A stretch of 64,000 nt of DNA from Streptomyces marispadix (GTDB taxonomy: Bacteria > Actinomycetota > Actinomycetes > Streptomycetales > Streptomycetaceae), in assembly GCF_022524345.1 (NCBI RefSeq), contig NZ_JAKWJU010000002.1, forward strand, positions 5,122,501-5,186,500, read 5' to 3'. The translations under genes were made by a program, and so were the position numbers. Within the stretch, counting starts at the first letter, position 1; every line of letters starts with the position of its first letter. Under the pieces are notes generated by a model, which was not told the DNA's origin, did no database searches, and was given only the letters and a program-made list of their open reading frames with translations. Shown here piece by piece: positions 43,146 to 51,978 of the stretch.

Positions 43146-44660
43146 ATGGTCCAGCGCTTCGACGTGTCCTCACGCTTCGCAGCGGGTGCGCAGTTCACCG
43201 GTGGACGGCTCGGATCGGGCGCTTCGGGCCGTACGCACACCGTCGTCGACCCGGCCACGGGCGAGAGCGTCCTCGGCTATGAACTCGCCGACCCCGCCGA
43301 TGTGGGCGCGGCCGTCGAGGCCGCGGGGCGCGCGCTGCCCGAGTGGGCGGGCGCCACACCCGCCGAGCGCTCCGACGCGATGCACCGCTGGGCGGCCGTA
43401 CTGCGCGAGCGCACGGGCGAGTTCGTGTATGCGGAGTCGCTTCAGTGCGGCAAACCGCTGAAGCTGTCCGAGGAGTTCGACGTTCCGGGCTCCTTCGACA
43501 ACGTCGCGTTCTTCGCGGGGGCCGCCCGGCAGCTTCCAGGGGTCGCCGCGGCCGAGTACAGCGGCGACCACACCTCATTCGTACGGCGTGAACCGCTCGG
43601 TGTGATCGGCTCCATCGCCCCCTGGAACTACCCGCTCCAGATGGCCGCCTGGAAGATCCTCCCTGCGGTCGCCGCGGGCAACACCATCGTCCTCAAGCCC
43701 AGCGAACTCACCCCGCTGACCTCGCTGATGTTCGCGGAGGCGGCCTGCGATGCGGGCATCCCCGACGGCGTGGTCAACGTCGTCTCCGGCACCGGACCGG
43801 ACGTGGGGGAGGCGCTGGTCGGGCACCCCGACGTCGCCATGACCTCCTTCACCGGGTCGACCGAGGTCGGCAAGCGCGTCGCCCAGATCGCCACGGCAGG
43901 CGTCAAGCGTCTCCACCTCGAACTCGGCGGCAAGGCGCCCTTCGTGGTCTTCGACGACGCCGATCTGGAGGCCGCCGTGCACGGCGCGGTGGCCGGTGCG
44001 CTGATCAACTCCGGTCAGGACTGCACAGCCGCGACCCGTGCGTATGTACAGCGCCCGCTCTACGACCGGTTCGTCTCCGGCGTCGCGGACCTGATGCGCG
44101 AGGTACGCCTCGGCGACCCCTTCGCACCCGGCACCGACCTCGGCCCTCTCGTCTCCCACGCGCACCGCGACCGCGTCGCCGGGTTCGTGGAACGGGCACG
44201 CTCGTACGCCACCGTCGTCACCGGCGGCGAGGCCCCCGGCGGTGAACTCGCCCACGGCGCCTACTATCCGCCCACGCTGATCACCGACGCGCCGCAGGAC
44301 AGCGAGATCGTGCAGCAGGAGGTCTTCGGGCCCGTGCTGACCGTGCTGCCCTTCGACGCGGACGACCAGGGCATCGCCCTGGCCAACGACACCCCGTACG
44401 GACTGGCCGCCTCCGCCTGGAGCCGCGACGTCTTCCGTACGGGCACCGCCGCCCGGCGCATACGGGCGGGCTGCGTATGGATCAACGACCACATCCCGAT
44501 CATCAGCGAGATGCCGCACGGGGGCTACAAGGCCTCCGGCTACGGCAAGGACATGTCCGCGTACTCCTTCGAGGAGTACACACAGGTCAAGCACGTCATG
44601 CAGGACGTCACCGGGGAAGCGCGAAAGGACTGGCACCGCACGGTCTTCGGCGACCGCTGA
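43146..44660 (+). CDS. Aldehyde dehydrogenase, aminobutyraldehyde/betaine-aldehyde class
   Basis: The product is 504 residues from the ATG at 43146 (AGGAGA upstream). C293 is in SGQDCTAATR and E259 in HLELGGKAP. It has the same IAPWNYPLQMAAWKILPAVAAGN and GCVWINDHIPIISEMPHGGYKASGYGKDMS elements as the gene at 38691, so the two are paralogues, but it carries a longer N-terminus and a C-terminal extension (GEARKDWHRTVFGDR). It is directly upstream of the polyamine importer genes on the same strand. It is likely to oxidise the aldehyde released by the downstream FAD oxidoreductase or by the aminotransferase. Confidence 0.92.
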   Translation: MVQRFDVSSRFAAGAQFTGGRLGSGASGRTHTVVDPATGESVLGYELADPADVGAAVEAAGRALPEWAGATPAERSDAMHRWAAVLRERTGEFVYAESLQCGKPLKLSEEFDVPGSFDNVAFFAGAARQLPGVAAAEYSGDHTSFVRREPLGVIGSIAPWNYPLQMAAWKILPAVAAGNTIVLKPSELTPLTSLMFAEAACDAGIPDGVVNVVSGTGPDVGEALVGHPDVAMTSFTGSTEVGKRVAQIATAGVKRLHLELGGKAPFVVFDDADLEAAVHGAVAGALINSGQDCTAATRAYVQRPLYDRFVSGVADLMREVRLGDPFAPGTDLGPLVSHAHRDRVAGFVERARSYATVVTGGEAPGGELAHGAYYPPTLITDAPQDSEIVQQEVFGPVLTVLPFDADDQGIALANDTPYGLAASAWSRDVFRTGTAARRIRAGCVWINDHIPIISEMPHGGYKASGYGKDMSAYSFEEYTQVKHVMQDVTGEARKDWHRTVFGDR

Positions 44661-44839
44661 CGCCCGCGGACGCGGACACGACCGCGGAGGCGGCAACCCC
44701 GGGCCGCGCACCGATGCCGTAAGTCCCCGAGCACGTGAGCACCAGAGAACGCGAACCGCCGAGCCACCACCGACACGGCCTCAACAGCCCCTGATCCGCC
44801 CGCACTTCCTTCCCCGCCCTTCAACCGGAAGGCAGCCCG

Positions 44840-46093
44840 ATGGACCTGGACCCGCAGCTTTACGAAGGTCTGCCCGACCCCGTGCGCGACGCCTGGGAAC
44901 GCAGCCTCACCCAGGGACGCGCCGCCGTCAGCCGCCGCCGGCTGCTGCGCCTCGGCGCCCTCGCCGCGGGCGGCGCCGCCCTCGCGGCGTGCGGCATCCC
45001 GCCCGCTCAGGGCAGCCGCGGCGGCAACGACCCCGAGGACACCCCCGACTGGTCGAAGAAGGAGCGGGTCCTCAACTTCGCGAACTGGCCCCTCTACATC
45101 GACGTCGACGACAAGAACAAGAAGAAGCGCCCCACGCTCGACCGCTTCGAGCGGCAGAGCGGAATCAAGGTCAAGTACGTCGAGGACATCAACGACAACA
45201 GCGAGTTCTACGGGAAGATCAAGCCGCAGCTCGCCGCCGGGCAGGACACGGGCCGCGACCTGATATGCCTCTCCGACTGGATGGCAGGCCGCATCATCCG
45301 CCAGGGCTGGGCCCAGCGCCTCGACCCGGCCCGTCTGCCGCACGCCGTCGCCAACCTGGAAGACCGCTTCCGTACGGCGCCGCACGACCCCGGCCGCCAG
45401 TACAGCTACCCGTGGGCGGGCACCGCCTGCGTCGTCGCGTACAACAAGAAGGCCACGGGCGGCAAGAAGGTCACCAGCGTCTCCCAACTGCTGGAGGACG
45501 ACTCCCTCAAGGGCAGGGTGTCGATGCTGACGGAGATGACCGACACCATGGGCCTGGCCATGCTCGACGGCGGCATCAACCCGGAGAAGTTCACGGCGGG
45601 CGACTTCGACAAGACCCTCGCCCGCCTCCAGAAGGCCGTCGACGCGAAGCAGTTGCGCCGCTTCAGCGGCAACGACTACCTCGACGAACTCAACTCCGGT
45701 GACATCGCGGCCTGTCTGGCGTGGGCGGGAGACGTCGTACAGCTCAAGTTCGACAACCCGGACGTCGAATTCGCCCTGCCCGAGAGCGGCTACCTCTTCG
45801 GCACCGACGACCTCCTCGTCCCAGCGAAGGCCAGGCACCAGGCCAACGCCGAGGCCCTGATCGACCACTACTACCAGCCCAAGGAGGCCGCCGAGCTGGC
45901 CGCCTGGGTCAACTACATCTGCCCGGTCACCGGCGCCAAGGCCGAGATGGAGAAGATCGACAAGGAGCTCGCCGAGGACCCGCTGATCTTCCCCGACGCG
46001 AAGACCATCGAGCTGGGCAAGAACTTCCGGCCCATGTCCACCGGTGAACACGCCCGCTACGAGAACAAGTTCGCCAAGCTCATCGGCGCATAG
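44840..46093 (+). CDS. potD: Polyamine ABC transporter substrate-binding lipoprotein (PotD-like)
   Basis: The product is 417 residues. A Tat-type twin-arginine leader (VSRRRLLRLGALAAGG) runs into a lipobox (LAAC, C51). The mature protein begins with the spermidine/putrescine-binding pattern VLNFANWPLYIDVDD, with VKYVEDINDNSEFYGKIKPQLAAG, LSDWMAGRIIRQGW, YPWAGTACVVAYNKKA, and the DIAACLAWAGDVVQ and ALPESGYLFGTDDLLVPA segments of PotD/PotF proteins. It captures putrescine or spermidine outside the membrane and heads a five-gene operon with the ATPase, two permeases and an amine oxidoreductase. Confidence 0.92.
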   Translation: MDLDPQLYEGLPDPVRDAWERSLTQGRAAVSRRRLLRLGALAAGGAALAACGIPPAQGSRGGNDPEDTPDWSKKERVLNFANWPLYIDVDDKNKKKRPTLDRFERQSGIKVKYVEDINDNSEFYGKIKPQLAAGQDTGRDLICLSDWMAGRIIRQGWAQRLDPARLPHAVANLEDRFRTAPHDPGRQYSYPWAGTACVVAYNKKATGGKKVTSVSQLLEDDSLKGRVSMLTEMTDTMGLAMLDGGINPEKFTAGDFDKTLARLQKAVDAKQLRRFSGNDYLDELNSGDIAACLAWAGDVVQLKFDNPDVEFALPESGYLFGTDDLLVPAKARHQANAEALIDHYYQPKEAAELAAWVNYICPVTGAKAEMEKIDKELAEDPLIFPDAKTIELGKNFRPMSTGEHARYENKFAKLIGA

Positions 46094-46110
46094 GCGAGGA
46101 AGAGCAGACC

Positions 46111-47265
46111 ATGACGATCACTCTTTCCGGTGTCAGCAAGGTCTTCGGCGACTTCACCGCCGTACACCCGCTGGACCTCACCATCCCCGAGGGCTCCTTC
46201 TTCGCCCTCCTCGGCGCGTCCGGCTGCGGCAAGACCACCACCCTCCGCATGATCGCGGGACTGGAGGAGCCGACCGGCGGGCGGATACTCCTCGGCGAGG
46301 ACGACATCACCGCCCTGCCGCCGCACAAGCGCCCCGTGAACACCGTCTTCCAGAACTACGCCCTCTTCCCGCACCTCGACGTGGCGGAGAACGTCGCCTT
46401 CGGACTGCGGCGGCGCGGCATCACCTCCGTACGCAAACAGGTCGAGGAGATGCTGGAACTCGTCGAGCTGGGACCGCTGGCGAAGCGCAAGCCACGGCAG
46501 CTCTCCGGCGGGCAGCAGCAACGCGTCGCGCTCGCCCGCGCGTTGATCAACCGGCCGCAGGTGCTGCTGCTCGACGAGCCGCTGGGCGCCCTCGACCTCA
46601 AGCTGCGCCGCCAGATGCAGCTCGAACTCAAGCGCATCCAGACGGAGGTGGGCATCACCTTCGTCCATGTCACACACGACCAGGAGGAGGCCATGACGAT
46701 GGCCGACACCGTGGCCGTGATGAACGCGGGACGCGTCGAGCAACTGGGCGCCCCCGACGAGCTGTACGAGCGGCCCCGCTCCACCTTCGTCGCCAACTTC
46801 CTCGGCACCTCCAACCTCATCGAGGCGGAGATCACCGAGGCGAACGACGACGAGCTGCTGCTGAAGGCCGTGGGCACACAGACGCGGCTGCGGCTGCCCG
46901 CCGAACGCTGCGCGGTCGACGGCCCCCAGGCGGGCGGCAAGGTGCTCGTGGGCGTACGTCCGGAGAAGATCTCCCTCAGCCACGCCGACGACACGGACGC
47001 CGAGGACGCCTCGCGCGGTGACGCCGACGGCGCCGACAACCTCCTCACCGGCCGCATACGCGACGCCGGCTACCTCGGCGTCTCCCTCCAGTACGTCGTC
47101 GACAGCCCCGTCTGCCCCGAGTTCAGCGTCTACGAGCAGAACGTCGAGCGGGACGCACGGCTTACGCCGGGCACCGAGGTCGTACTGCGCTGGCGGCCCG
47201 CGCACACCTTCGCGCTGGACGCCGCGCAGGACGCCGACGCGGGGACCGTGGAGGAGGCGCTGTGA
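46111..47265 (+). CDS. potA: Polyamine ABC transporter ATP-binding protein
   Basis: The product is 384 residues, 17 nt after potD with AGGAAGAG upstream. Walker A is LGASGCGKTT, the Q-loop NTVFQNYALFPHLDV, the signature LSGGQQQRVALARAL, Walker B VLLLDEPLGALD, and the H-loop VTHDQEEAMTMAD. A C-terminal TOBE domain (IRDAGYLGVSLQYVVDS) is present. It is a standard PotA/FbpC-class importer ATPase, in contrast to the degenerate ATPase at 30 kb. The stop overlaps the GTG of the next gene. Confidence 0.94.
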   Translation: MTITLSGVSKVFGDFTAVHPLDLTIPEGSFFALLGASGCGKTTTLRMIAGLEEPTGGRILLGEDDITALPPHKRPVNTVFQNYALFPHLDVAENVAFGLRRRGITSVRKQVEEMLELVELGPLAKRKPRQLSGGQQQRVALARALINRPQVLLLDEPLGALDLKLRRQMQLELKRIQTEVGITFVHVTHDQEEAMTMADTVAVMNAGRVEQLGAPDELYERPRSTFVANFLGTSNLIEAEITEANDDELLLKAVGTQTRLRLPAERCAVDGPQAGGKVLVGVRPEKISLSHADDTDAEDASRGDADGADNLLTGRIRDAGYLGVSLQYVVDSPVCPEFSVYEQNVERDARLTPGTEVVLRWRPAHTFALDAAQDADAGTVEEAL

Positions 47266-48275
47266 CGAGCCCGGCCGCATCCGCATCCGCATCCGCCGGT
47301 TCCCCGGCCGGTGCCTCCGGCTCCGCGTCCGCCTCCGCGGGTGCCGCGACGCCGCCCGCCTCCGGCGACGCCCCCGGCGGCGGCCCCGGCACGTCCGCAC
47401 GGTCCGCACGCCGCCGGGTCCGCCTCACCCCGTACTGGCTGCTGCTGCCTGCCGGGCTGTGGCTCGCGCTCTTCTTCGTCGCGCCGTTCTTCTACCAGGC
47501 GTCGACGTCCGTGCAGAGCGGCTCCCTCGAAGAGGGCTTCCGCGTCACCTGGGACTTCACCAACTACACCGACGCGCTGGCCACTTACGCGCCGCACTTC
47601 CTGCGCTCGTTCCTCTACGCCGCCACCGCCACGCTGCTTTGCCTGCTCATCGGCTACCCCCTCGCTTACATGATCGCCTTCCGCGCGGGGCGCTGGCGGG
47701 GCCTGCTGCTGGTGATGGTGATCGCCCCGTTCTTCACCAGCTTCCTCATCCGCACGCTCGCGTGGAAGACGATCCTCTCCGACGGCGGCCCGGTCGTCGG
47801 CGTACTGAAATCGGTCCATCTCCTGGACTTCACAAGCCAGTTGGGGCTGACCGGCGACGACAGGCTGCTGGCGACGCCGCTGGCGGTGGTGTGCGGGCTG
47901 ACGTACAACTTCCTGCCGTTCATGATCCTTCCGCTCTACAGCTCGCTGGAGCGGATCGACGCCTCGCTGCACGAGGCGGCACGCGACCTGTACGCCAAGC
48001 CCGCGACCGTCTTCCGCAAGGTGACCTTCCCGCTCTCCCTGCCGGGCGTCGTCGCCGGGACGCTGCTCACGTTCATCCCGGCCTCCGGCGACTACATCAA
48101 CGCACAGCTTCTCGGCTCCCCGAACACGCAGATGGTCGGCAACGCCATCCAGAAGCAGTTCCTCAACGTCCTCGACTACCCGGCAGCCGCCGCCATGTCG
48201 TTCATCCTCATGGCGATCATCCTGATCGTGGTGAGTGTCTATATGCGCAAGGCCGGAACGGAGGAACTCGTGTGA
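47262..48275 (+). CDS. potB: Polyamine ABC transporter permease
   Basis: The product is 337 residues from a GTG overlapping the potA stop (GTGA). The first 50 residues are an Ala/Ser/Gly-rich disordered leader, unusual for PotB. Six membrane segments follow, beginning YWLLLPAGLWLALFFVAPFFYQASTSV. The EAA loop is LHEAARDLYAKPATVFRKVTFP. SGDYINAQLLGSPNTQMVGN near the end is the PotB-type pattern. Its stop overlaps the next ATG (TGATG). Confidence 0.93.
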   Translation: MTSPAASASASAGSPAGASGSASASAGAATPPASGDAPGGGPGTSARSARRRVRLTPYWLLLPAGLWLALFFVAPFFYQASTSVQSGSLEEGFRVTWDFTNYTDALATYAPHFLRSFLYAATATLLCLLIGYPLAYMIAFRAGRWRGLLLVMVIAPFFTSFLIRTLAWKTILSDGGPVVGVLKSVHLLDFTSQLGLTGDDRLLATPLAVVCGLTYNFLPFMILPLYSSLERIDASLHEAARDLYAKPATVFRKVTFPLSLPGVVAGTLLTFIPASGDYINAQLLGSPNTQMVGNAIQKQFLNVLDYPAAAAMSFILMAIILIVVSVYMRKAGTEELV

Positions 48276-49102
48276 TGGCCGCCGCAACCCGCTCCCGGAC
48301 CCTCGCGCCGCTGCACTGGCTGCGCCGCAACGCGGTCGTACTCGCCGGTGCGGCCTCCCTGCTGTATCTGCTGCTGCCGAACGTGGTGGTGATGCTCTTC
48401 TCCTTCAACAAGCCCGCGGGCCGCTTCAATTACGAGTGGCGGGCCTTCTCCACCGACGCGTGGACCGATCCGTGCGGCGTCGCCGACATGTGCGGATCGC
48501 TCGGGCTCAGCCTTCAGATCGCGGTGCTGTCGACGCTGTTCGCCACGGCCTTCGGCACGTTCGCCGCCTTCGCGCTCGCCCGCTACCGCTTCCGCGGCAA
48601 GGGCACGGGCAACGCGCTGATCTTCCTGCCGATGGCCATGCCCGAGGTCGTCATGGGCGCCTCGCTCGGCACGCTCTTCCTCAACACCCGAGTCGCCTTC
48701 GGCTTCGTGACGATCCTCATCGCCCACATCATGTTCTGTCTGAGCTTCGTGGTCGTAGCGGTGAAGGCACGCGTGATGAGCATGGACCCGCGGCTGGAGG
48801 AGGCGGCACGCGATCTGTACGCGGGGCCGGTTCAGACGTTCCTGCGGGTCACGCTGCCCCTGGCGGCACCCGGGATCGCGGCGGGCGCCATGCTCAGCTT
48901 CGCGCTCTCCTTCGACGACTTCATCATCACGCAGTTCAACGCGGGCCCCTCCACGGTCACCTTCCCGATGTTCGTCTGGGGCGCGGCGCAGCGGGGTGTG
49001 CCCGTGCAGGTCAACGTCATCGGTACGGCCATGTTCCTCATCGCCGTGGCCGTCGTCTTCGGCGGGCAGATCGCGACCGCGCGCCGCCGGAGGCGGTCGT
49101 GA
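48275..49102 (+). CDS. potC: Polyamine ABC transporter permease
   Basis: The product is 275 residues; the ATG at 48275 overlaps the potB stop. Six membrane segments. VVVMLFSFNKPAGRFNYEWRAFS near the N-terminus and the EAA loop LEEAARDLYAGPVQTFLRVTLP match PotC, as does SFDDFIITQFNAGPSTVTFPMFVWG. It ends with an Arg-rich cytoplasmic tail (TARRRRRS). Its stop overlaps the GTG of the oxidoreductase gene, so import and the first oxidation are translationally coupled. Confidence 0.93.
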   Translation: MAAATRSRTLAPLHWLRRNAVVLAGAASLLYLLLPNVVVMLFSFNKPAGRFNYEWRAFSTDAWTDPCGVADMCGSLGLSLQIAVLSTLFATAFGTFAAFALARYRFRGKGTGNALIFLPMAMPEVVMGASLGTLFLNTRVAFGFVTILIAHIMFCLSFVVVAVKARVMSMDPRLEEAARDLYAGPVQTFLRVTLPLAAPGIAAGAMLSFALSFDDFIITQFNAGPSTVTFPMFVWGAAQRGVPVQVNVIGTAMFLIAVAVVFGGQIATARRRRRS

Positions 49103-50628
49103 CGGCCCCCGAGGCGGACGGCGGCACCGGCGATGCGCACCCGGGAACGGGCCAAGTCGCGGACTCGGGGCCGGACTTCCGGCCGGACTCCGAACCGGAC
49201 TCCGAACCGGACTCCGGGCCGGAGTCCGAGGCCGCACGGGCCCTCGCGGGGGCGCGCCCCGTGCCCTTCTGGCTCGACGACCCGGCCGTCCGGCCCGCGG
49301 CACTGCCCGCCCTGGCGGGCGAGACCCGCTGCGACCTGCTCGTCGTAGGCGGCGGCTACAGCGGACTGTGGACGGCGCTCATCGCGAAGGAGCGCGACCC
49401 GTCCCGCGACGTGGTGCTGCTGGAGGGCAAGGAGACCGGATGGGCCGCCTCCGGCCGCAACGGAGGCTTCTGCGACTCCTCCCTCACCCATGGCTTCGCC
49501 AACGGCCTCGCCCGCTGGCCCGGCGAGATCGAGAAGCTGGAGCGCCTCGGTCTCGCCAATCTCGACGCCATCGAGGAGGCCGTCCGACACCACGGCATCG
49601 ACTGCGACTTCGAACGCACCGGAGAGATCGAACTGGCGACCCGGCCCCATCAGGTCGCCGAGCTGCGGGAGACAGCCGAGGAGGCCGCGCGGCACGGGCT
49701 CGGCGACCGCGTGACGTTCCTGGACCGCGAGGCCGTGGCCGGGCAGGTCTCCTCGCCCTCCTTCCTCGCCGGGCTCTGGTTCCGCCACAGCGTCGCCATG
49801 CTTCACCCTGCGAAGCTCGCCTGGGGCCTCAAACGCGCTTGCCTCGAAGCAGGCGTACGCATCTACGAGCACACTCCGGCACGGGGGTTGAGCAGCGACG
49901 ACACCGTGGTGACCGTGGGCACCCCTTACGGTCGGGTACGCGCACGGCAGGCGGCGCTCGCCACGAACGCCTTCCCCTCGCTGCTGCGGCGCCTGCGCCC
50001 GTACATCGTCCCCGTCTACGACTACGCGCTGATGACCGAGCCGCTGAACCGGCAGCAGCGCGAAGCCCTCGGCTGGCAGGGACGTCAGGGACTCGCGGAC
50101 AGCGCCAACCACTTCCACTACTTCCGGCTGACCGCGGACGACCGCGTCCTGTGGGGCGGTTACGACGTCCTGTACCACTACGGCAGCCGCATCTCGGCCG
50201 AGTACGACCAGCGGCCGGAGACGTTCCGCAAGCTGGCGGCCCACTTCTTCGACACCTTCCCGCAGTTGAGAGGCGTGCGCTTCAGCCACACCTGGGGCGG
50301 GGTCATCGACACCTGCTCACGCTTCTCGCCGTTCTTCGGTACGGCGCACAGCGGCCGGGTCGCATACGCGGCGGGCTATACGGGGCTGGGCGTGGGCGCG
50401 ACCCGCTTCGGAGCCGAGGTGATGCTCGACCTGCTCGGCGGCGAGCCCACGGAACGCACGGAGCTGGAACTGGTGCGTAAGAAGCCGCTGCCGTTCCCGC
50501 CGGAGCCGGTGCGCTGGGCGGGCATCGCCATGACCCAGTGGTCGCTCACGCGGGCGGACGCACGCGGCGGGCGCCGCAATCTGTGGCTGAAGGCGATGGA
50601 CGCGGCGGGGATGGGGTTCGACAGCTGA
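49099..50628 (+). CDS. FAD-dependent amine oxidoreductase (gamma-glutamylputrescine oxidase-like, DAO family)
   Basis: The product is 509 residues from GTG 49099 overlapping the potC stop. The first 45 residues contain tandem DSEP repeats from a 12-bp DNA repeat (about 49190-49230). The FAD-binding GxGxxG-type motif is LLVVGGGYSGLWTA, then GWAASGRNGGF, and the C-terminal AYAAGYTGLGVGATRFGAE closes the flavin site. This DAO-fold group includes PuuB, which oxidises gamma-glutamyl-putrescine to the aldehyde. Coupling to potABCD fits degradation of the imported polyamine. No gamma-glutamylputrescine synthetase is in the window, so free amine could instead be the substrate. Confidence 0.88.
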   Translation: MTAPEADGGTGDAHPGTGQVADSGPDFRPDSEPDSEPDSGPESEAARALAGARPVPFWLDDPAVRPAALPALAGETRCDLLVVGGGYSGLWTALIAKERDPSRDVVLLEGKETGWAASGRNGGFCDSSLTHGFANGLARWPGEIEKLERLGLANLDAIEEAVRHHGIDCDFERTGEIELATRPHQVAELRETAEEAARHGLGDRVTFLDREAVAGQVSSPSFLAGLWFRHSVAMLHPAKLAWGLKRACLEAGVRIYEHTPARGLSSDDTVVTVGTPYGRVRARQAALATNAFPSLLRRLRPYIVPVYDYALMTEPLNRQQREALGWQGRQGLADSANHFHYFRLTADDRVLWGGYDVLYHYGSRISAEYDQRPETFRKLAAHFFDTFPQLRGVRFSHTWGGVIDTCSRFSPFFGTAHSGRVAYAAGYTGLGVGATRFGAEVMLDLLGGEPTERTELELVRKKPLPFPPEPVRWAGIAMTQWSLTRADARGGRRNLWLKAMDAAGMGFDS

Positions 50629-50682
50629 CCCACGGCTGAGCGACGGCCGGCCGCTGCCCCGGTTGTTCCGAACTGCCCTTCG

Positions 50683-50724
50683 GCCCCGGGGACTTCGCCG
50701 TCCGCCCCGGGGACTTCGCCGTCC
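50683..50724. repeat. Two perfect tandem copies of a 21-bp unit
   Basis: Two identical 21-bp units (50683-50703 and 50704-50724), each with CCCCGGGG followed by ACTTCGCCGTC, lie in the 234-nt gap after the oxidoreductase gene. A partial copy (CTGCCCCGG) precedes them. Each unit can form a small CCCCGGGG stem; function unclear. Confidence 0.8.
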
Positions 50725-50862
50725 CCTGCGCCGGGCCGGGCGCGGCGCGCTCCGCTCCCGTCGTCACTGGTGGGCCCGGTGAAAGCTTGAGTAGACCTCT
50801 GCCGGGGTCCGGTGGCGTGGTGGCATGCTCCACTCAAGTACCCCCCACCGAGGAGCAGTTGA

Positions 50863-51570
50863 ATGCGTATCAGACCCATGGCGGTGACCGTGGCCCTGAC
50901 GGCCGCGGGGCTGCTGGCCGCGCCGGGCACGGCGCTGGCGGACGAGTCCCACGAGACCGCGGTGTCGCGGATCGCCGCCGAACCGGGAGCGTCGGCGGAC
51001 CCCGTCGAGGTGAGCCGCGACGGCGCGCACATACGCACGGAGGCGAGCGAGTCCAAGGCCGCCAAGACCCTCGAAGTGGACTACCAGGTCCAGGAGACCG
51101 GCTACTGGTGCGGCCCCGCGGCGACCCGCATCGCCCTCTCCGCCCGCATGGCACCCCCCAGCCAGGCGGACCTCGCGGCGCAGCTCGGCACCACCGAGAA
51201 CGGCACCGACGACATACGCCAGGTCACCGACGTGCTCAACGCCAACCTCGGCGGCAGCGACTACGAGTCGAAGTACATGCCCGACGACCCGCCCTCGCAG
51301 GAGCAGAAGGACGTGCTGTGGCAGGACATCGTCGGTGACATCGACGGTGGCCTGCCGCTCGTCACCAACATCGTGGCCCCGCCCGGCAACCAGCCCCCCG
51401 GCTATCCGTCGGACCAGACGATCTACCACTACTTCACGGTCATCGGCTACGACGACGCCAACAAGTCCGTGCTGATAGCCGACCCCGCCTCTTTCTCCGG
51501 CAACCAGATCTACTGGCTCTCCTTCGACCAGCTCGCGTCGCTGATCCCGCCGAAGGGCTACGCCGCGTAA
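50863..51570 (+). CDS. Secreted C39-like cysteine peptidase family protein
   Basis: The product is 235 residues. GAGGAG precedes the ATG. A signal peptide (MRIRPMAVTVALTAAGLLAAPGTALA) is followed by a 55-residue linker and a papain-like C39_2 domain: the catalytic cysteine C83 in VQETGYWCGPAATRIALS, and histidine in TIYHYFTVIGYDDANKSVLIADPA with the trailing Asp. Secreted C39-like proteins are common in Streptomyces. They are not linked to bacteriocin export as the ABC-fused members are, and their substrates are unknown. A strong terminator follows. Confidence 0.88.
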   Translation: MRIRPMAVTVALTAAGLLAAPGTALADESHETAVSRIAAEPGASADPVEVSRDGAHIRTEASESKAAKTLEVDYQVQETGYWCGPAATRIALSARMAPPSQADLAAQLGTTENGTDDIRQVTDVLNANLGGSDYESKYMPDDPPSQEQKDVLWQDIVGDIDGGLPLVTNIVAPPGNQPPGYPSDQTIYHYFTVIGYDDANKSVLIADPASFSGNQIYWLSFDQLASLIPPKGYAA

Positions 51571-51700
51571 GACGCGTCTGAGATCCGGGCCCGAACCTGC
51601 CGTCGGCGGCCCGGCCCCCCAGGTCCCGTACGCCGGGCGGCCCTCCCGACCGGCCGCTCACCCCCCCTGCGGCCGGGCTCTCCGCCCTGCGTACGGCCGC

Positions 51701-51737
51701 CGCGCCGCGGTCCCCGTTCACCGGGGGCCGCGGCGCG
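51701..51737 (+). terminator. Hairpin terminator after the C39-like gene
   Basis: CGCGCCGCGGTCCCC (51701-51715) and GGGGGCCGCGGCGCG (51723-51737) form a 15-bp stem with one G-U pair and a 7-nt loop. The rest of the gap 51571-51978 has no gene; GTCATGGAA near 51822 and TTCCCATGAC near 51852 form an imperfect inverted repeat that may belong to the peroxidase promoter. Confidence 0.75.
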
Positions 51738-51978
51738 TGCCTCCCTGGGGCGGCCCGCTCGCCGCCTCCGAGCGCAACTCCCGTACCACGCACGCCCGTT
51801 AACGGTCCGCGAGCGTCCGCTTGTCATGGAATCAGGCGGATGCGGTGGATGTTCCCATGACTCCTCCCAACATCCGTCCCATGCCGGTCTGTCCTGTTAG
51901 CGTTCCTGGCTGTCAGAAGTGAGCGGGTCCAGGGGGACGACGGCGCTCGCTCACGGGGGATTCGACAGGGGGAGACTC